Made by a program: the position numbers and the translations under genes. This document shows, piece after piece, positions 14,091 to 26,840 of a stretch of 64,000 nt of DNA; position 1 is the stretch's first letter; each line of letters begins with the position of its first letter. The stretch spans positions 234,501 through 298,500 of the forward strand of contig JAWQFJ010001812.1 of NCBI GenBank assembly GCA_034096865.1, in the 5' to 3' direction. The DNA comes from Theodoxus fluviatilis (lineage: Eukaryota > Mollusca > Gastropoda > Cycloneritida > Neritidae). The notes under the pieces are model-generated. The model saw only the letters and a program-made list of their open reading frames with translations, did no database searches and was not told the DNA's origin.

Positions 14091-14383
14091 AGTCGTCACT
14101 GCATGACATGACTGCCTTGAATGTTTCTAGTTATGTCATTGGACATTTCTCACTTACTGCTTACTGCTGTTGCTGTTCAGTCGAGCGAGCGTAGAGTGCA
14201 ATGGTAGTGGATAGGAGTGAACGGCTCGCTTTCTGTAATAAGCGTGACCGTGTTATAGACCTGCGTCCCGACTCCTGCACTTTGTCCCTTGTGCCTCCAG
14301 GGCTTGCGGTGTTTGCTCGAAGGCCACGGGACGTGTCCCCAACTCCTTAGTGATCGTGTGTGCCTCTCCACCACCACCACCCA

Positions 14384-14404
14384 CCCCCCCCCCCCCCCCC
14401 CCCC
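14384..14404. repeat. C21 homopolymer
   Basis: Twenty-one C in a row follow an ACC repeat. Length is likely unreliable in sequencing. Confidence 0.9.
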
Positions 14405-16549
14405 GTTGTTTTAGATGCAATACAAAATTGTCCCCTGCATCCATCTCCATCTTGTCAATCCAAATGTTTGCTGACCGGAATGGATGGCACTGGGCCCTGG
14501 CCTGGAGCCAATGGAGGCTGGGCAGGTCTGCTCACGTTTGCTCTGCCCTACTTGAAGGTTGTCTGACTCTATTAATGGACTAAACGGATATTATTGTGCA
14601 TAAGTGCAATGCAGATGCCTGGTTGCAAAATAGCTGGCCATAAAGTGTGAGCACTTTCCAAGTAACCCACACTTTCCAAGTAACCCACATCATGGACAAT
14701 GTGTAGTCAGGTGTATGTGGTCCCGATTTTGAATGGAATACGGCTGCGTTTGTCTGTAACTGCTTGCACTTTTCTCGTGGAAGACACGTCTTGGGACCAT
14801 GGCTGCATTTGAGAATCTTTCAAATTGAAGCGCATACAACTTGAAAAGCAGAACAGAAATGGTGCTTCTAGAAAACTGGAATTAGTTATTGTTCTCCTCC
14901 AAACTGGTCATTTTCTCCCTCCCTCCCTGGGTTCCAGTACACCTGCATTGTTCAGGAATGAATGGCGGGCGTACTCGAGGACTAAAACCCCCCAACTATT
15001 TCACGTACAAGTAGCATGGTCTAGAGACCTGTCTTTCCTTGCAAAGCTCAAGCAGACGAGATTGGGGACGACTAACTCGTACTAACCACTTATTGCACAC
15101 TGACCAGGCACAGCACCGGTATCTGAAGAGGCGGGGTCAGGCAATCTGACCAACGTATTCCGATACATCGATGTAATACAGAGTGAGTATATGGATGAGC
15201 AGAGGTACCCCTTCTCACTGTAATGGGGATAATGAATACTTTTCTTTAGTTTTCGATAAGCTGATAAATTATGTGCTAGATGCAGTTGTTTGACTGCCCA
15301 GATTAAAGGGAGAATCGTTGCAACAAAGTTGTAGCAGTGATTGAGGAAAAGTTGGGGAGAAGACTGAAAAAATGATACACATATAGTGAAGGCAATGTTT
15401 GGAGCAATCGTTTTAAAATTTGTGAGTTGTTGGTGTACCTCGCTCATCCATGGTTAATGCCGTTGAAATGAGACCTTCGTGGCGGACTTCCTGGAAGACA
15501 TTGCCAGAAGCTTCGTCATATGTATTGAAATAATTGCTGTCCCAGGGAAAGCCATGATAAATCAGGGGAAAGCGCCTAGTTTCTACAGTAAAAGGACGAA
15601 AACTCTGACAGTATACTCAAGATGGCTGGAGTTGCTTCCTGTTTTAAGGATGTTACAAATACTTTTCAATGAAAATCGTTTTCAAATAATGATGCATGTA
15701 TGTGAGAACTGGAAACCAGGTGTGTTCTTAGGATGGAGGAATGGACTGTATCCAAAAGTGTTTTTTTTTAGAGCTAAAACACTGAGCACTAGACAGCCAA
15801 TGCGTGCTTCAGGAACGCGCACGTAAACATGGACGAGGATTGAGGCCTGGCGATAGGCTTTTCCCAGGACAGTCGTGTTCACGCAAGCTCTGCTCCCACA
15901 GAGCGCTTGTCTTGTCAGGAACTAGGGCCGCGAAACTGGGCCAAATGACGTCGTCGTCTTGTACCGTTGGAACAGACAGACGGGCTGGCTGGCGGACGGG
16001 AGGCTGCCAGGCACTGGAAAGCAGTCCCTAGTTCGAAGGTTGTGTGATGCCTGAGGGCCCTGGTGGCCTGTCCATCCCTCCCTGCCTGGTGCGGCGTCCT
16101 AGCACCGTATCCAGCCTGCCTCCCCTCAACTCCCTGCCTCTCGCTCTCCACCATTCTGTGACGGCACACACACACAAACCATCAGGCTGGCTGAGTGCTG
16201 TGAGGGGGAGCGTCATAGCTGCGGATCGATGGCTTGTTGGGAGGGTGAGAGGGAAAGCAGGCAGACTGAAGGCAGGCAGGCAGGCTGGAGGAGATGGCAT
16301 TCTGAGGCCAGTAGAGTCAGGGCATCCATCCTGTAGACTGGAGGCCGGGGCAACCAGTGAGGATGGTCGCCTCTCTGGCTCCTGCCTGACTTTACTCATA
16401 GAGGGAGGGATGATGAGTTGTACTGAGATTAAATATCTCTAGGGAGTAGTGTGGCTGCTGCAGCTCACATGGATTTTGATGGTGCAGGAAAGTAAAAGAG
16501 AGATGCCTTTGTAAAAAGGTTGCCATTCTGTGGAAGGGCATAGTTATGC

Positions 16550-16672
16550 AATGCATGCACACATGCACATACATTTGTGTGCATGTTAGGGTACATGCAC
16601 ACATGCCTGTATGCATATTTGCACACATTCATATGCATGTGTGCATGCATGCACATGCACACACACACACAT
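16550..16672. repeat. Degenerate TGCA/CA tract
   Basis: ATGCACACATGCACATACAT-like alternating DNA, many overlapping GCATGC and TGCA palindromes. Confidence 0.8.
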
Positions 16673-19218
16673 ACACTTGCCTAAACCTCTTGCGTGTATG
16701 AATACTTTGTGCAGACATATTACTGAATCTCAAGAAACCATTGCAAATGCAGTCTCATCAGTGCCACAGTCTGTCAAATAGAAACGGTATAATTGACACA
16801 GTAAATTGAGTTACATGGCTGATTTAATAAATTTTCTTTTATCCTTGGAGTTCTGCTCTTCGGTTTCATTCCAGACTTGGACAGGGATAGAGAACAATTT
16901 TTTTTCTCTCATGTTTCACTCACAGTTTGAACTACTGCTCAAGTGGAAATGGGAGATAGGATGAAACGGCAAGAAGGGCACCAGTCTTTTTTTTTAACCA
17001 ACAGAATGGAGCTCCATTCCTGATCAGCTGAAATGGCTCCATGCCTCCAAGCCTGCCTAAGGCTGACATTTGTGTTCTGCAAGTGAAGACTATGGAGTTT
17101 GTTTTAATCCAACTTTGATGAAACGTTATGCCAAGGTCAGAGTGTGAGAGCGGCAGCCATGTAATGTAGACCTAGGGGACATGTCCAGGACCAACTCCTG
17201 CATCTGCAGTGGTTGTGTGGGTGACTTGACTGGGAGAATGCTTGGATAAGTCATATCGCAGAGAGGATAGATCTCCTTGAAGAGGAATCTCAGGAATAAT
17301 CAAACGCTGCAAAAAGTTGATTGAAATGGTATTCAAATTTCTAAAGATGTATTCCATGAGCTTTTAAAAACATATTTCTTTGAAGGTCAAAGATGCAAAC
17401 TACCAGAATAAGCTGTTTCACCCCTTGAGGTTGTCTTGTGATTCCATTTATAAAGTGGAGTGTGCCATTTCACGACCCAAGGCTCAGAGATTCTTGGTTT
17501 ACTTTCAAATGGATTCAACCTCCTGAAAACAGCAAGGCAATTCTACATGAAAGCAACATATTTTGAAACATTTTCTGTAAGCTTACATGAAAATACCTGT
17601 ATATGTACCAATGGAAATCAATGCTTGTGCCTGCATGGGGCTGTAATTCATTTCTAATCCATTTGTTGCTTTTGACACATTCTAAAAGCTGCTGTGGTGA
17701 TGTATTAATAGTGCAGATTGATTAAAAATTCAAAATTTTAAAACTATATGTTCAGATTCTATAAAATGTGTGAGTCTGCAGTAACATAATCACTGTAACA
17801 CGAATGAAATCACATTTCCACTTTGCATGACAAAAGAAAAGATATATGATGTGACGTTAGGAATGTACTTTAGTGAAAAGATTGAATACAAGACAGTATA
17901 TTCTCCTGCACACCTGGAGTGTGTAAAGAGTTTCCATGAAGAGTGCAAGTAGACTGAGCCCTCAGCAGACAGCTTGGGGCCAGGGTACAATAGAGAAGTC
18001 AGGAGCTTGAACCCATGGGGAAAAAAAGGGGGGAACCCTGTAATTCAAGCAGCTGGCCAGAGGTTAGAGGAACAAGGAGTCCAGATCATGGTTTTTAGAA
18101 GGTGAGGGACAGGGCATATTTTCTCCCTGGTGAGTCATGGCTGCCATATCCATTATGAAATTAATTCTTTGTTTGTCCTCATCCTTAAACCAACTCCGGA
18201 AAAAGCCCAGATCCTATTGGGGGAAGATTCATGATTCATATTTCGATTGATAATGCATGTCCTCCAGAGAAAGTAATCCCAGCTTTCAGATGAGCAATGG
18301 CCATGTGAGCCTATCAGGCCTGAGCTGCCCGAGGCAGATTCCCAACTCCTGATTACTGCTGGCCTTGCTTGGGCAGGTCTGCTCTGGCAGGTCTTCCTGA
18401 ACAGCTCCAAGAAGGTCCCCCTCCACCTCCTGCTGTCTCTCTCCCCATTTCCCTCCCTCAGACTCCTCCTACACTCTGCCTCCCTCTCCCCAATGTGGCT
18501 TTTGTCAGACTCTGGTTATTTTTGGTCTTGATCTTTTGTTTGATATACCCCTGACTTTACAAGGACTTTTTCATTCTTTCTTTACAGTCATGTTGCTATG
18601 CTGTACTCACATCATAGTAAAATGCTGCCTGATTTGACCTTATTTTACCGTAACCGTCTGGATATTTTGTAGGGTCTTTATTTCCTTTTGGATCTTTGTG
18701 AGAAACCTTTTGAATTTTAGTGGCATTTGTGATGATTCATTTTATGATGTGAGTGCAGTATTGTGCCATCAAGCTGCATACTAACTTGCTCTAACAAAGC
18801 TTGATGCAGGACTGAATCAAGAAAATAAACCTTCACCAGACATCATACATTTTCACAAAAAATGAAAACAAAGACAAATAAACACCATACTTTCCAGAGT
18901 GTACTTTTCAGGGTCAGCTGATAGACAGTTTTGCTGCTGCACAAGACACCTGAAACCGTGTAGTTATTTCTAATGGTGGTGGCTTGATGGTTGTCTAGTT
19001 GTAGGTTTAATTTTCCTGTTATAGTTTTATTTTCCTTTATTATTATCATTATTATCCCCCAACTGCTTGTAAGTTTATGTTTCTGTCTGCACATGTTTGT
19101 CTGGGTTTTTATTTTGTTGTTGCTTCTTTGTGCATACCATCCTGTCCCTTCCTTGCCTTCTTTGGACTTGACCCACCCAGGAACCTGCAGTAAGAGATCC
19201 CTTGCTTTTGTCTTCCAG

Positions 19219-19524
19219 GCCCGCCCAGGATAACGCTGGGGCCCAAAAACCAGAAAGTGGCTGAGGAGGAGACTGTTAGTTTTTTCTGCAAGGCATCTGG
19301 AACTCCTTCCCCCTCTTTCTTTTGGGAACGTGGAAGCAAACGGATTACCAATCGCCGGACTCGATACCAGATCACCAACGAACCTCACTTATCTGTGCTA
19401 AGGATTCACCCTGTGAAATCAAAGCGTGATGACGCTGTTTTTACCTGTGTGGCTGAGAATGGATTAGGTGAAGCTCGTGCCAATGCCACTTTGGATGTAT
19501 ACCGGAAATCCAGCGAAGGGGACG
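19219..19524 (+). CDS. LAR: LAR-type receptor tyrosine phosphatase, Ig1 exon
   Basis: This internal exon encodes the first immunoglobulin domain of a type IIa receptor tyrosine phosphatase, a neuronal surface receptor for heparan-sulfate proteoglycans and synaptic adhesion partners. It follows a pyrimidine tract ending in TCTTCCAG (AG at 19217-19218) and ends at GTAAGT (19525). Two bases complete the previous codon, 101 codons follow, and one base is left over, so both ends are phase 1. Domain landmarks are PPRITLGPKNQKV at the start, Cys23, Trp35, the LRI motif near residue 60, and Cys76 in a DDAVFTC motif where Phe replaces the usual Tyr. The stretch ERGSKRITNRRTR (residues 36-48) is strongly basic and sits where the family has its heparan-sulfate-binding lysine loop. 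There is one N-glycosylation sequon (NAT, 88-90). Third positions are only about half G or C, unlike the Ig3 exon. The match to Drosophila Lar (RDDAPYECVAENGVGDA) is from memory but close. Confidence 0.93.
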
Positions 19525-21064
19525 GTAAGTTGGCATGACTCTGTGGCTTACTGCAGGAAGAATGGAGAGTGTAATTTCTAGATTTACTATTACTTAAAGC
19601 AACTTTCTTCTATGCTGTATGATTAGTATGTGTCACAATTGTCTTTTATATGCAGATGTTGCCTGAAAAGTATATGTCTGGATCTGTTTTGAGGAAGACC
19701 TGTTGTGTACAGTAACTATTGTGCACCATGAGTGTTCCATATGACCAGTGTATGGTCAGAACGTCTTACCATGTTGAGGGCTCTGTTTGTTCTGTGTTAC
19801 ATGTTGTGTGTTCATGTTCTGTTATCTGTATATATGTCAAGCTGCCAGGTAAAACTAGCAGTGAATGAGCTTTATGTTGTTGAATGTCTCTCATCCCACT
19901 GATATGTGCATCTTGTCTTTCTTGTTATGATGAACTGTGTTTGGCTTCTGTTGTCAGAAATGCTGGGAGCTGTATTTGGGACATACAGTAAAAAGACTAA
20001 CTGCCATATTGATAGGGTTTTTAAATTATTCTGGTCTAACATGTTAGACTCTGCATGGTTTTATTGCAGCTTCAAGTGGATCAGTCTTGTGTCCACATAT
20101 TTCTTCTGTAGGCAAGATTGCTGTGTGACATTTGCTTAGTGTTTGCATTGGCCAACAATGGCCCTAGGATGGGTTGATTGCTGGCTCCCACCGTCAGGAC
20201 AGTCCTGTGACTGGATTAGGTCTGCAAGGATGCTTGCTCTTGCAGATGAAAAATCCCTGGTGCTGAGGTCAGTGTGAAGGAATTAATTAATCCTGCTTGT
20301 TGACATTTATGAATCATCCCCCTGGCAAGGAGGGAGGCAAGGCTAGGGCTGACAGGCAGTGGAGGGAAAAGCCTCTGAGGACCTCTGGGCTGTCAGCTCT
20401 TCAGCAGTCAGCTTCCTGGTCATAGGCTGGCAGACTGCCCTCCCAAGCTCAGATGGCCTCCCTGCCTGGAGCCTTCTGTACTGACCTTGGTGGGTGCTAG
20501 GGATCCTGCATTCTCTAGCACTGACTGCTGGTTCTTTTCTGGTCAAACTTCCTGATAATTGTAACATAGTGTGGGAGCAGATGATACCCCTTTCATCAGC
20601 TGGAGCCCTATGGTTGCTGGGCTTTAGGGTGTCCACGAGTTCAGCCAGGGGTGGCTCCAAGCAGCTAATAGCTAGAATAAAATGAAAACTTTTGAAAATA
20701 AATTAAGATAAACTTGTCATGAGTTTAGGTGGCACTGTTTCATTGGAGAAAGGGTGTGTGTTTATGTTATGGTCTCAGCAGCTGGGTCTTGCAAATAAAC
20801 ATACTTTTGTTGAAGGCCATCAAGATTGGCTTGATGTCCAGATAGAACATGGAGGAAATAAATGAGGATCAGTGTAGGTGTATGAATAGGAATTAGTTTC
20901 AATTAATTTGCATATAACAATTTATAATTCTGATCAGTAGGAAACAATGTCCTCCTGCTGAGTGGTGGAAGTGCTTACAATAATGCTCATCTCAATAGTG
21001 CAGCAGTCCTGCATGCTAGTTGACTGTGGCACTTGAAATTGTTCTGACTCTGCTTCTCTCTCTC

Positions 21065-21240
21065 CCCCTGTGGGTTCGGGGTAAGAATTGACCCACCGCG
21101 TCTCCCTACATGATTCGTAAGAGGCGAATAACTAGGGACACCGTGACTTGATTAGTGTTTACTCGAACTTGTTCTAGTGATTTTCGTGCTTAATTAATGG
21201 CCTTATATAGCCTACAAAGGCTATAAAACACCATCAATCC
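21065..21240. repeat. Possible old dispersed element with GTAAGAGGCGA motif
   Basis: This segment contains GGGTAAGAATTGACCCACC, then CTACATGATTCGTAAGAGGC and GAATAACTAGGGA, and ends in a TATAGCC-TACAAA-GGCTATA hairpin before a CT microsatellite. It is locally CpG-rich in a CpG-poor intron, so it looks inserted. The CGTAAGAGGCGA core resembles a motif I remember from molluscan repeats. No second copy is present in the window. Confidence 0.35.
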
Positions 21241-21249
21241 AATCCAAAC

Positions 21250-21720
<471 letters not shown>

Positions 21721-21894
21721 AGGATGTCTGCAACTCTTGTCTGTACAGTCAGCTTCATCAGATCTTTGATACACCAGAGCAACCTGCTGATGACTTGGCA
21801 AGCTGTGACTGTGAGATTCTGGTGTCAGAGGTTGCCTGGTTCCTGACTCTTGAGCTGATCCTCCATCTGAGTGGGCTGTCTGGCTTCTCTGGCT

Positions 21895-24700
21895 CCTTGT
21901 AGCCTTCCTCTCTCTGTCTGGCCTTTCTCTCTATTTTTCTACCTTTCCCTCTCTGTCTGGCCTTTCTATTTCTCTACCTTTCCCTCTCTGTCTGGCCTTT
22001 CTCTCTATTTCTCTACCTTTCTTCTCTCTTTCTCTACCTTTCTTCTCTCTCTCTCTCTACCTTTCCCTCTCTGTCTGGCCTTTCTTTCTATTTCTCTACC
22101 TTTCTTCTCTCTTTCTCTACCTTTCTTTTCTCTTTCTGCCTTTCCCTCTCTGTCTGGCCTTTCTCTCTATTTCTCTACCTTTCTTCTCTCTTTCTTTACC
22201 TTTCTTCTGTCTTTCTTTACCTTTCTTCTCTCTTTCTTTACTTTTCTTCTCTCTTTCTGCCTTTTCCTCTCTGTCTGGCCTTCTCCCTCTTTCTGGCCTT
22301 CCTCCCTCTTTCTGGCCTTTCTCTCTATTTCTCTACCTTTCTTCTCTCTTTCTCTACCTTTCTTTTCTCTTTCTGCCTTTCCCTCTGTCTGGCCTTTCTC
22401 TCTATTTCTCTACCTTTCTTCTCTCTTTCTTTACCTTTCTTCTCTCTTTCTTTACCTTTCTTCTTTCTTTCTTTACCTTTCTTCTCTCTTTCTGCCTTTT
22501 CCTCTCTGTCTGGTCTTTCTCTCTCTTTCTCTACCTTTCTTCTCTCTTTCTGCCTTTCCCTCTCTGTCTGGCCTTTCTCCCTCTTTCTGGCCTTCCTCCC
22601 TCTTTCTAGTCTTCCTCTCTGACCTCCCTCTGTCTCTTTGTGTCCTTCCTCTCTCAGGCCTTCCTCTCTTTCCGGCCCTCCTCTCTCTCAGGTCTTCCTC
22701 TCTCGCAGGCCTTCCTCTCTTTCTAGCCCCCCTCTCTCTCCGGCCTTCCTCTCTTCGGCCTTCCTCTATCTGGCCTTCCTCTCTCTGGCCTTCCTCTCTC
22801 TCAGGGCTTCCTCTCTCTCAGGCCTTCCTCTCTCTCATTCCTTCCTCTCTCTCAGGCCTTCCTCTCTCTTGCCTTCCTCTCTCAGGCCTTCCTCTCTCTC
22901 ATTCCTTCCTCTCTCTCAGGTCTTCCTCTCTCTCGCCTTCCTCTCTCAGGCCTTCCTCTCTCTCATTCCTTCCTCTCTCAGGCCTTCCTCTCTCTCATTC
23001 CTTCCTCTCTCAGGCCTTCCTCTCTCAGGCCTTCCTCTCTCTCAGGCCTTCCTCTCTCTCAGGCCTTCCTCTCTCTTGCCTTCCTCTCTCAGGCCTTCCT
23101 CTCTCTCATTCCTTCCTCTCTCTCAGGCCTTCCTCTCTCTCATTCCTTCCTCTCTTTCATTCCTTCCTCTCTCTCATTCCTTCCTCTCTCTCATTCCTTC
23201 CTCTCTCTCATTCCTTCCTCTCTCTCAGGCCTTCCTCTCTCTTGCCTTCCTCTCTCAGGCCTTCCTCTCTCTCATTCCTTCCTCTCTCTCAGGTCTTCCT
23301 CTCTCTCGCCTTCCTCTCTCAGGCCTTCCTCTCTCTCATTCCTTCCTCTCTCAGGCCTTCCTCTCTCTCATTCCTTCCTCTCTCTCAGGCCTTCCTCTCT
23401 CTCATTCCTTCCTCTCTCTCATTCCTTCCTCTCTCTCATTCCTTCCTCTCTCTCATTCCTTCCTCTCTCTCATTCCTTCCTCTCTCTCAGGCCTTCCTCT
23501 CTCTTGCCTTCCTCTCTCAGGCCTTCCTCTCTCTCATTCCTTCCTCTCTCTCAGGTCTTCCTCTCTCTCGCCTTCCTCTCTCAGGCCTTCCTCTCTCTCA
23601 TTCCTTCCTCTCTCAGGCCTTCCTCTCTCTCATTCCTTCCTCTCTCAGGCCTTCCTCTCTCAGGCCTTCCTCTCTCTCAGGCCTTCCTCTCTCTCATTCC
23701 TTCCTCTCTCAGGCCTTCCTCTCTCAGGCCTTCCTCTCTCTTGCCTTCCTCTCTCAGGCCTTCCTCTCTCTCATTCCTTCCTCTCTCTCAGGTCTTCCTC
23801 TCTCTCGCCTTCCTCTCTCAGGCCTTCCTCTCTCTCATTCCTTCCTCTCTCAGGCCTTCCTCTCTCTCATTCCTTCCTCTCTCAGGCCTTCCTCTCTCAG
23901 GCCTTCCTCTCTCTCAGGCCTTCCTCTCTCAGGCCTTCCTCTTTCTGGGTTCCCTCTCTCTCTTTCTGTCCTTAAGCGCTCTTTCTGTGCTTTCTCTTTC
24001 TGTCCTTTCTCTTTTTGTCCTTTCTCTTTCTGGCCTTCCTCTCTTTGTTCTGGCAATCCTCTCTCAGGCCTTTTTCTCTTTCCGGCCTTCCTCTCTCAGG
24101 CCTTTCTCTCTTTCCGGCCTTCCTCTCTCTGGCCTGTCTCTTTCTGGGTTCTCTCTCTTTCTTTCTGGCCTTAATCTTTCTTCTGTCCTTTCTCTTTCTG
24201 TCCTTCCTCTCTCTTTCTGGGTTTCCTCTCTCTAGCCTTATCTCACTTTCTCTCTCTCCTCTCTTTCTGGCCTTTATCTCTTCTCCTGACCTTTCTCATT
24301 CTAACCTTCCTGTCTTTGTGGCCCTTCTCTCTCTTTCTGGCCTTCATATCTTCTTCCTGGCCTTTTTCTTTCTGTTTTTTCCTCTGTCTATTCTGTCTCA
24401 TCCTTTCTTTTCTTTCCTGTTCCATCTTTTTGGCCTTTCTCTTTCTGGTCTTTTCTCTTTCTGGTTTTTCTCTCATTCTGGTCTTTCTGAGGCTTTTCTC
24501 TCTGTCAGCTTTTCTTTCTCAGGCCTTCCTCTAAGCTTTTCTTGATTTGGTTTTTCTCACTCTTTCTAGCTTTTCTTTCTCTTTGTGGCTTACTTTTGTC
24601 TTTCTTGCTTTTTTTTTCTCTTTCAGGGTTAATTTGTCTCTAGCTTACCTATCTCGTTGTGGCCTTTTTCTTTCTTTCTGGTCTTTCTCTTTGGGCCACT
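21895..24700 (+). repeat. Polypyrimidine minisatellite with acceptor-like units
   Basis: The + strand is almost purely C and T for 2.8 kb. The core (about 22633-23945) is built from 15- and 17-base units such as CCTTCCTCTCTCAGG, CCTTCCTCTCTCTCAGG and TTCCTTCCTCTCTCTCA. The flanks have looser TTTCTCTACC and TCTGGCC units. A higher-order pattern containing CAGGTCTTCCTCTCTCTCGC recurs at about 22907, 23285, 23548 and 23782. About 40 units end in CTCAGG, which reads as a pyrimidine tract plus 3' splice site on the sense strand of the host gene. Open frames of up to 767 codons through it are by-products of the repeat. Confidence 0.95.
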
Positions 24701-24743
24701 TTGGCAGTGGGCTATATTTGTCTGTGACAGACTGGCCTGGAAC

Positions 24744-24805
24744 AATGCAGATAGTGCTAGCTAGGCTGCAGTGGAAAAATGCAGATAGTGCTAGCTAGGC
24801 TGCAG
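24744..24805. repeat. 28-bp direct duplication
   Basis: AATGCAGATAGTGCTAGCTA followed by GGCTGCAG occurs twice, 35 bases apart start to start, at the 3' edge of the polypyrimidine block. Confidence 0.85.
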
Positions 24806-24896
24806 CTGCTCAAGGACTTAGTTGATGTCTCCTGAATTGTCCGTCTTAAGTCTCACAGAGTTCTTTGTTTCTTAGTGAAAGTAATTGGAAAGAGGG

Positions 24897-24899
24897 TGT

Positions 24900-24969
<70 letters not shown>
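24897..24969. repeat. GT microsatellite
   Basis: About 36 uninterrupted GT units just after the pyrimidine block. Confidence 0.98.
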
Positions 24970-24970
<1 letters not shown>

Positions 24971-26356
24971 TGAATCTGGGTGTAGGTAATTAATAGAGAC
25001 AGGAAAGAGCTGAGGGCAGAAGATGCATTTATAGAAGCAGACTAACACACATTCAGATATATAAGTATACAGCGTGCTAGTTGATCTATGCTTCTGGATA
25101 CATGTGCATTAATTTACAAATATATGTTTTCCTACGCTGTTTTACTGTTGTTTACTGACTGAATTGTGGAAGATGGAAGTCATTTGCCTGCAATTGCAAG
25201 ATGATAACTGTTCCCAAATTACTGATAATTTGACTTGTGACAGATAGGGAGCCCATGTTTTATGATCTGTGAAACCATGAGTCCATGTATAAATAGCTTG
25301 TATAGTCTAATTTTTGGGTCTGAATTAATGTGGAAGAAGAAATCTTGAAATTAACTTGTCTCTGTGAATTCATGTGATGCTTTATTACCCTTCAAGGGAA
25401 TATGAGATTCTTACTCTGAAAGGTTCTCTGTTGTGTTACTATTTGGAGCAGAGATCCTAGAAACTTATATTTTTTTTATATTTTATTTTTTGTAAACTTA
25501 GATCTTTGGATAACATTGCTGTTTTCACTCTAGGGCATAGTTCCTTTGGTTGTGTGCAATTTTGGCTTTGTGGTATATCTAGGGTGCCTTCAAAGAATGC
25601 TTCAATCATGGCATTTTTGACTCCTGCATCAAATGATCAGTGTCTCCCTGTGCCCAGCTCTAGACAATTGTGTTAGGGTACAGAATAGTGGATTTCCTTT
25701 ATCACTAGATTCAGCATTTTGTTGTCCTTATGATTTTTCCAGAACTATTGTTCATGTACATTCTGAAACATAACATTTGAAAGTGCAAACAAATAAATGA
25801 CAGTCCAAGGCATGATTTTCATTAATCAATTTAATGTGAACTTTAAAGTTGATGTATCTAGTTAAGTGTCTTCTATTGAGAATGTTGTGGATGTGCTTGA
25901 AGCAAATATCCTGTATGACTTGGACAGGCTCATGCAGATAAATTTCCAAAATTGAAAATTCGGCATGTCTGACTTAGTGTCTCCAGCTATGAGGACTGCA
26001 CTTAGGTTCATCAGGCTTGCTTTGTCCATGGCTGGGAGTGAGCAGACCAAGAAACCTCTCTTGCTGCCAGAAGGGAAAGGGGAGGAATAGCTGAGTTCCA
26101 TCAATACAGCAGAGGGTGGTCAGTCTGCTGTGTGATATGGAAGTCAGATGTCATAGCATGTTTATGGGGCAGATTCAGTTTTGATGAAATGAAACTAGTG
26201 AAAGTGGAAGACTGCTGCCATCTCTATACTTCTTCAAATCAAGATATAGTGTGCTTACAGCATTTCTGTGAATGAAGCAGTACTGATGTGATGGTGCTGT
26301 ATTGAAGTCACCAAGGCATTTTGCATATGTTCCTCATTACCTCTGAATTAATAGAC

Positions 26357-26487
<131 letters not shown>

Positions 26488-26704
26488 TGGAGATGGATGA
26501 AAGTCATCTCTCAATATGCAGTCCTTCTGAAACTTTGCTTGATGATTTAGCTCTCTACTGAGAGCGGAATACATCCCAGATATATGAATGAAGACTTTAT
26601 TGTCCAGACTTTTTCTTGCCCTGCACTTTCCAAACTGCACAGGATGCAGGTTGCAAGCCTGATGTATGAAAACATTAGCACCTTTGTTTTCTGGCAGTGG
26701 TGCA

Positions 26705-26801
<97 letters not shown>

Positions 26802-26840
26802 CACATATGCACACACACATGCACACACACATGCACAGAC
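26705..26840. repeat. CT then CA microsatellite
   Basis: About 32 CT units to 26770, then 14 CA units and CACATGCACA remnants. It is the reverse-complement arrangement of the array at 26359. Confidence 0.97.

Larger units (their letters stand above)
1..19218 (+). other. Upstream or intronic DNA, no exon recognised
   Basis: The base before the Ig1 exon must belong to an upstream exon because the exon starts in phase 1, so at least the 3' part of this stretch is intron. No signal-peptide exon could be recognised. What is visible: microsatellites near 1.0, 2.0-2.3, 3.7, 6.5 and 13.95-14.09 kb, the 32-bp minisatellite at 7.07-8.07 kb, a roughly 40-bp tandem duplication at 6306-6385, a 161-bp-period duplication at 13234-13532 and a C21 run at 14384. 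Apart from these I see nothing coding. CpG is ordinary up to about 16.4 kb and becomes sparse after that. Confidence 0.6.

Noticed and set aside
21871..24174. A 767-codon open frame rich in Leu, Ser, Phe and Pro, with 445- and 243-codon overlaps
   Set aside because: It is the translation of the CCTTCCTCTCTCAGG repeat, whose units lack T-A pairs that make stops; all three frames are open and no domain exists.
25862..26104. Antisense 80-codon frame with a protein-like composition
   Set aside because: No domain, no matching neighbour frame, no splice support.
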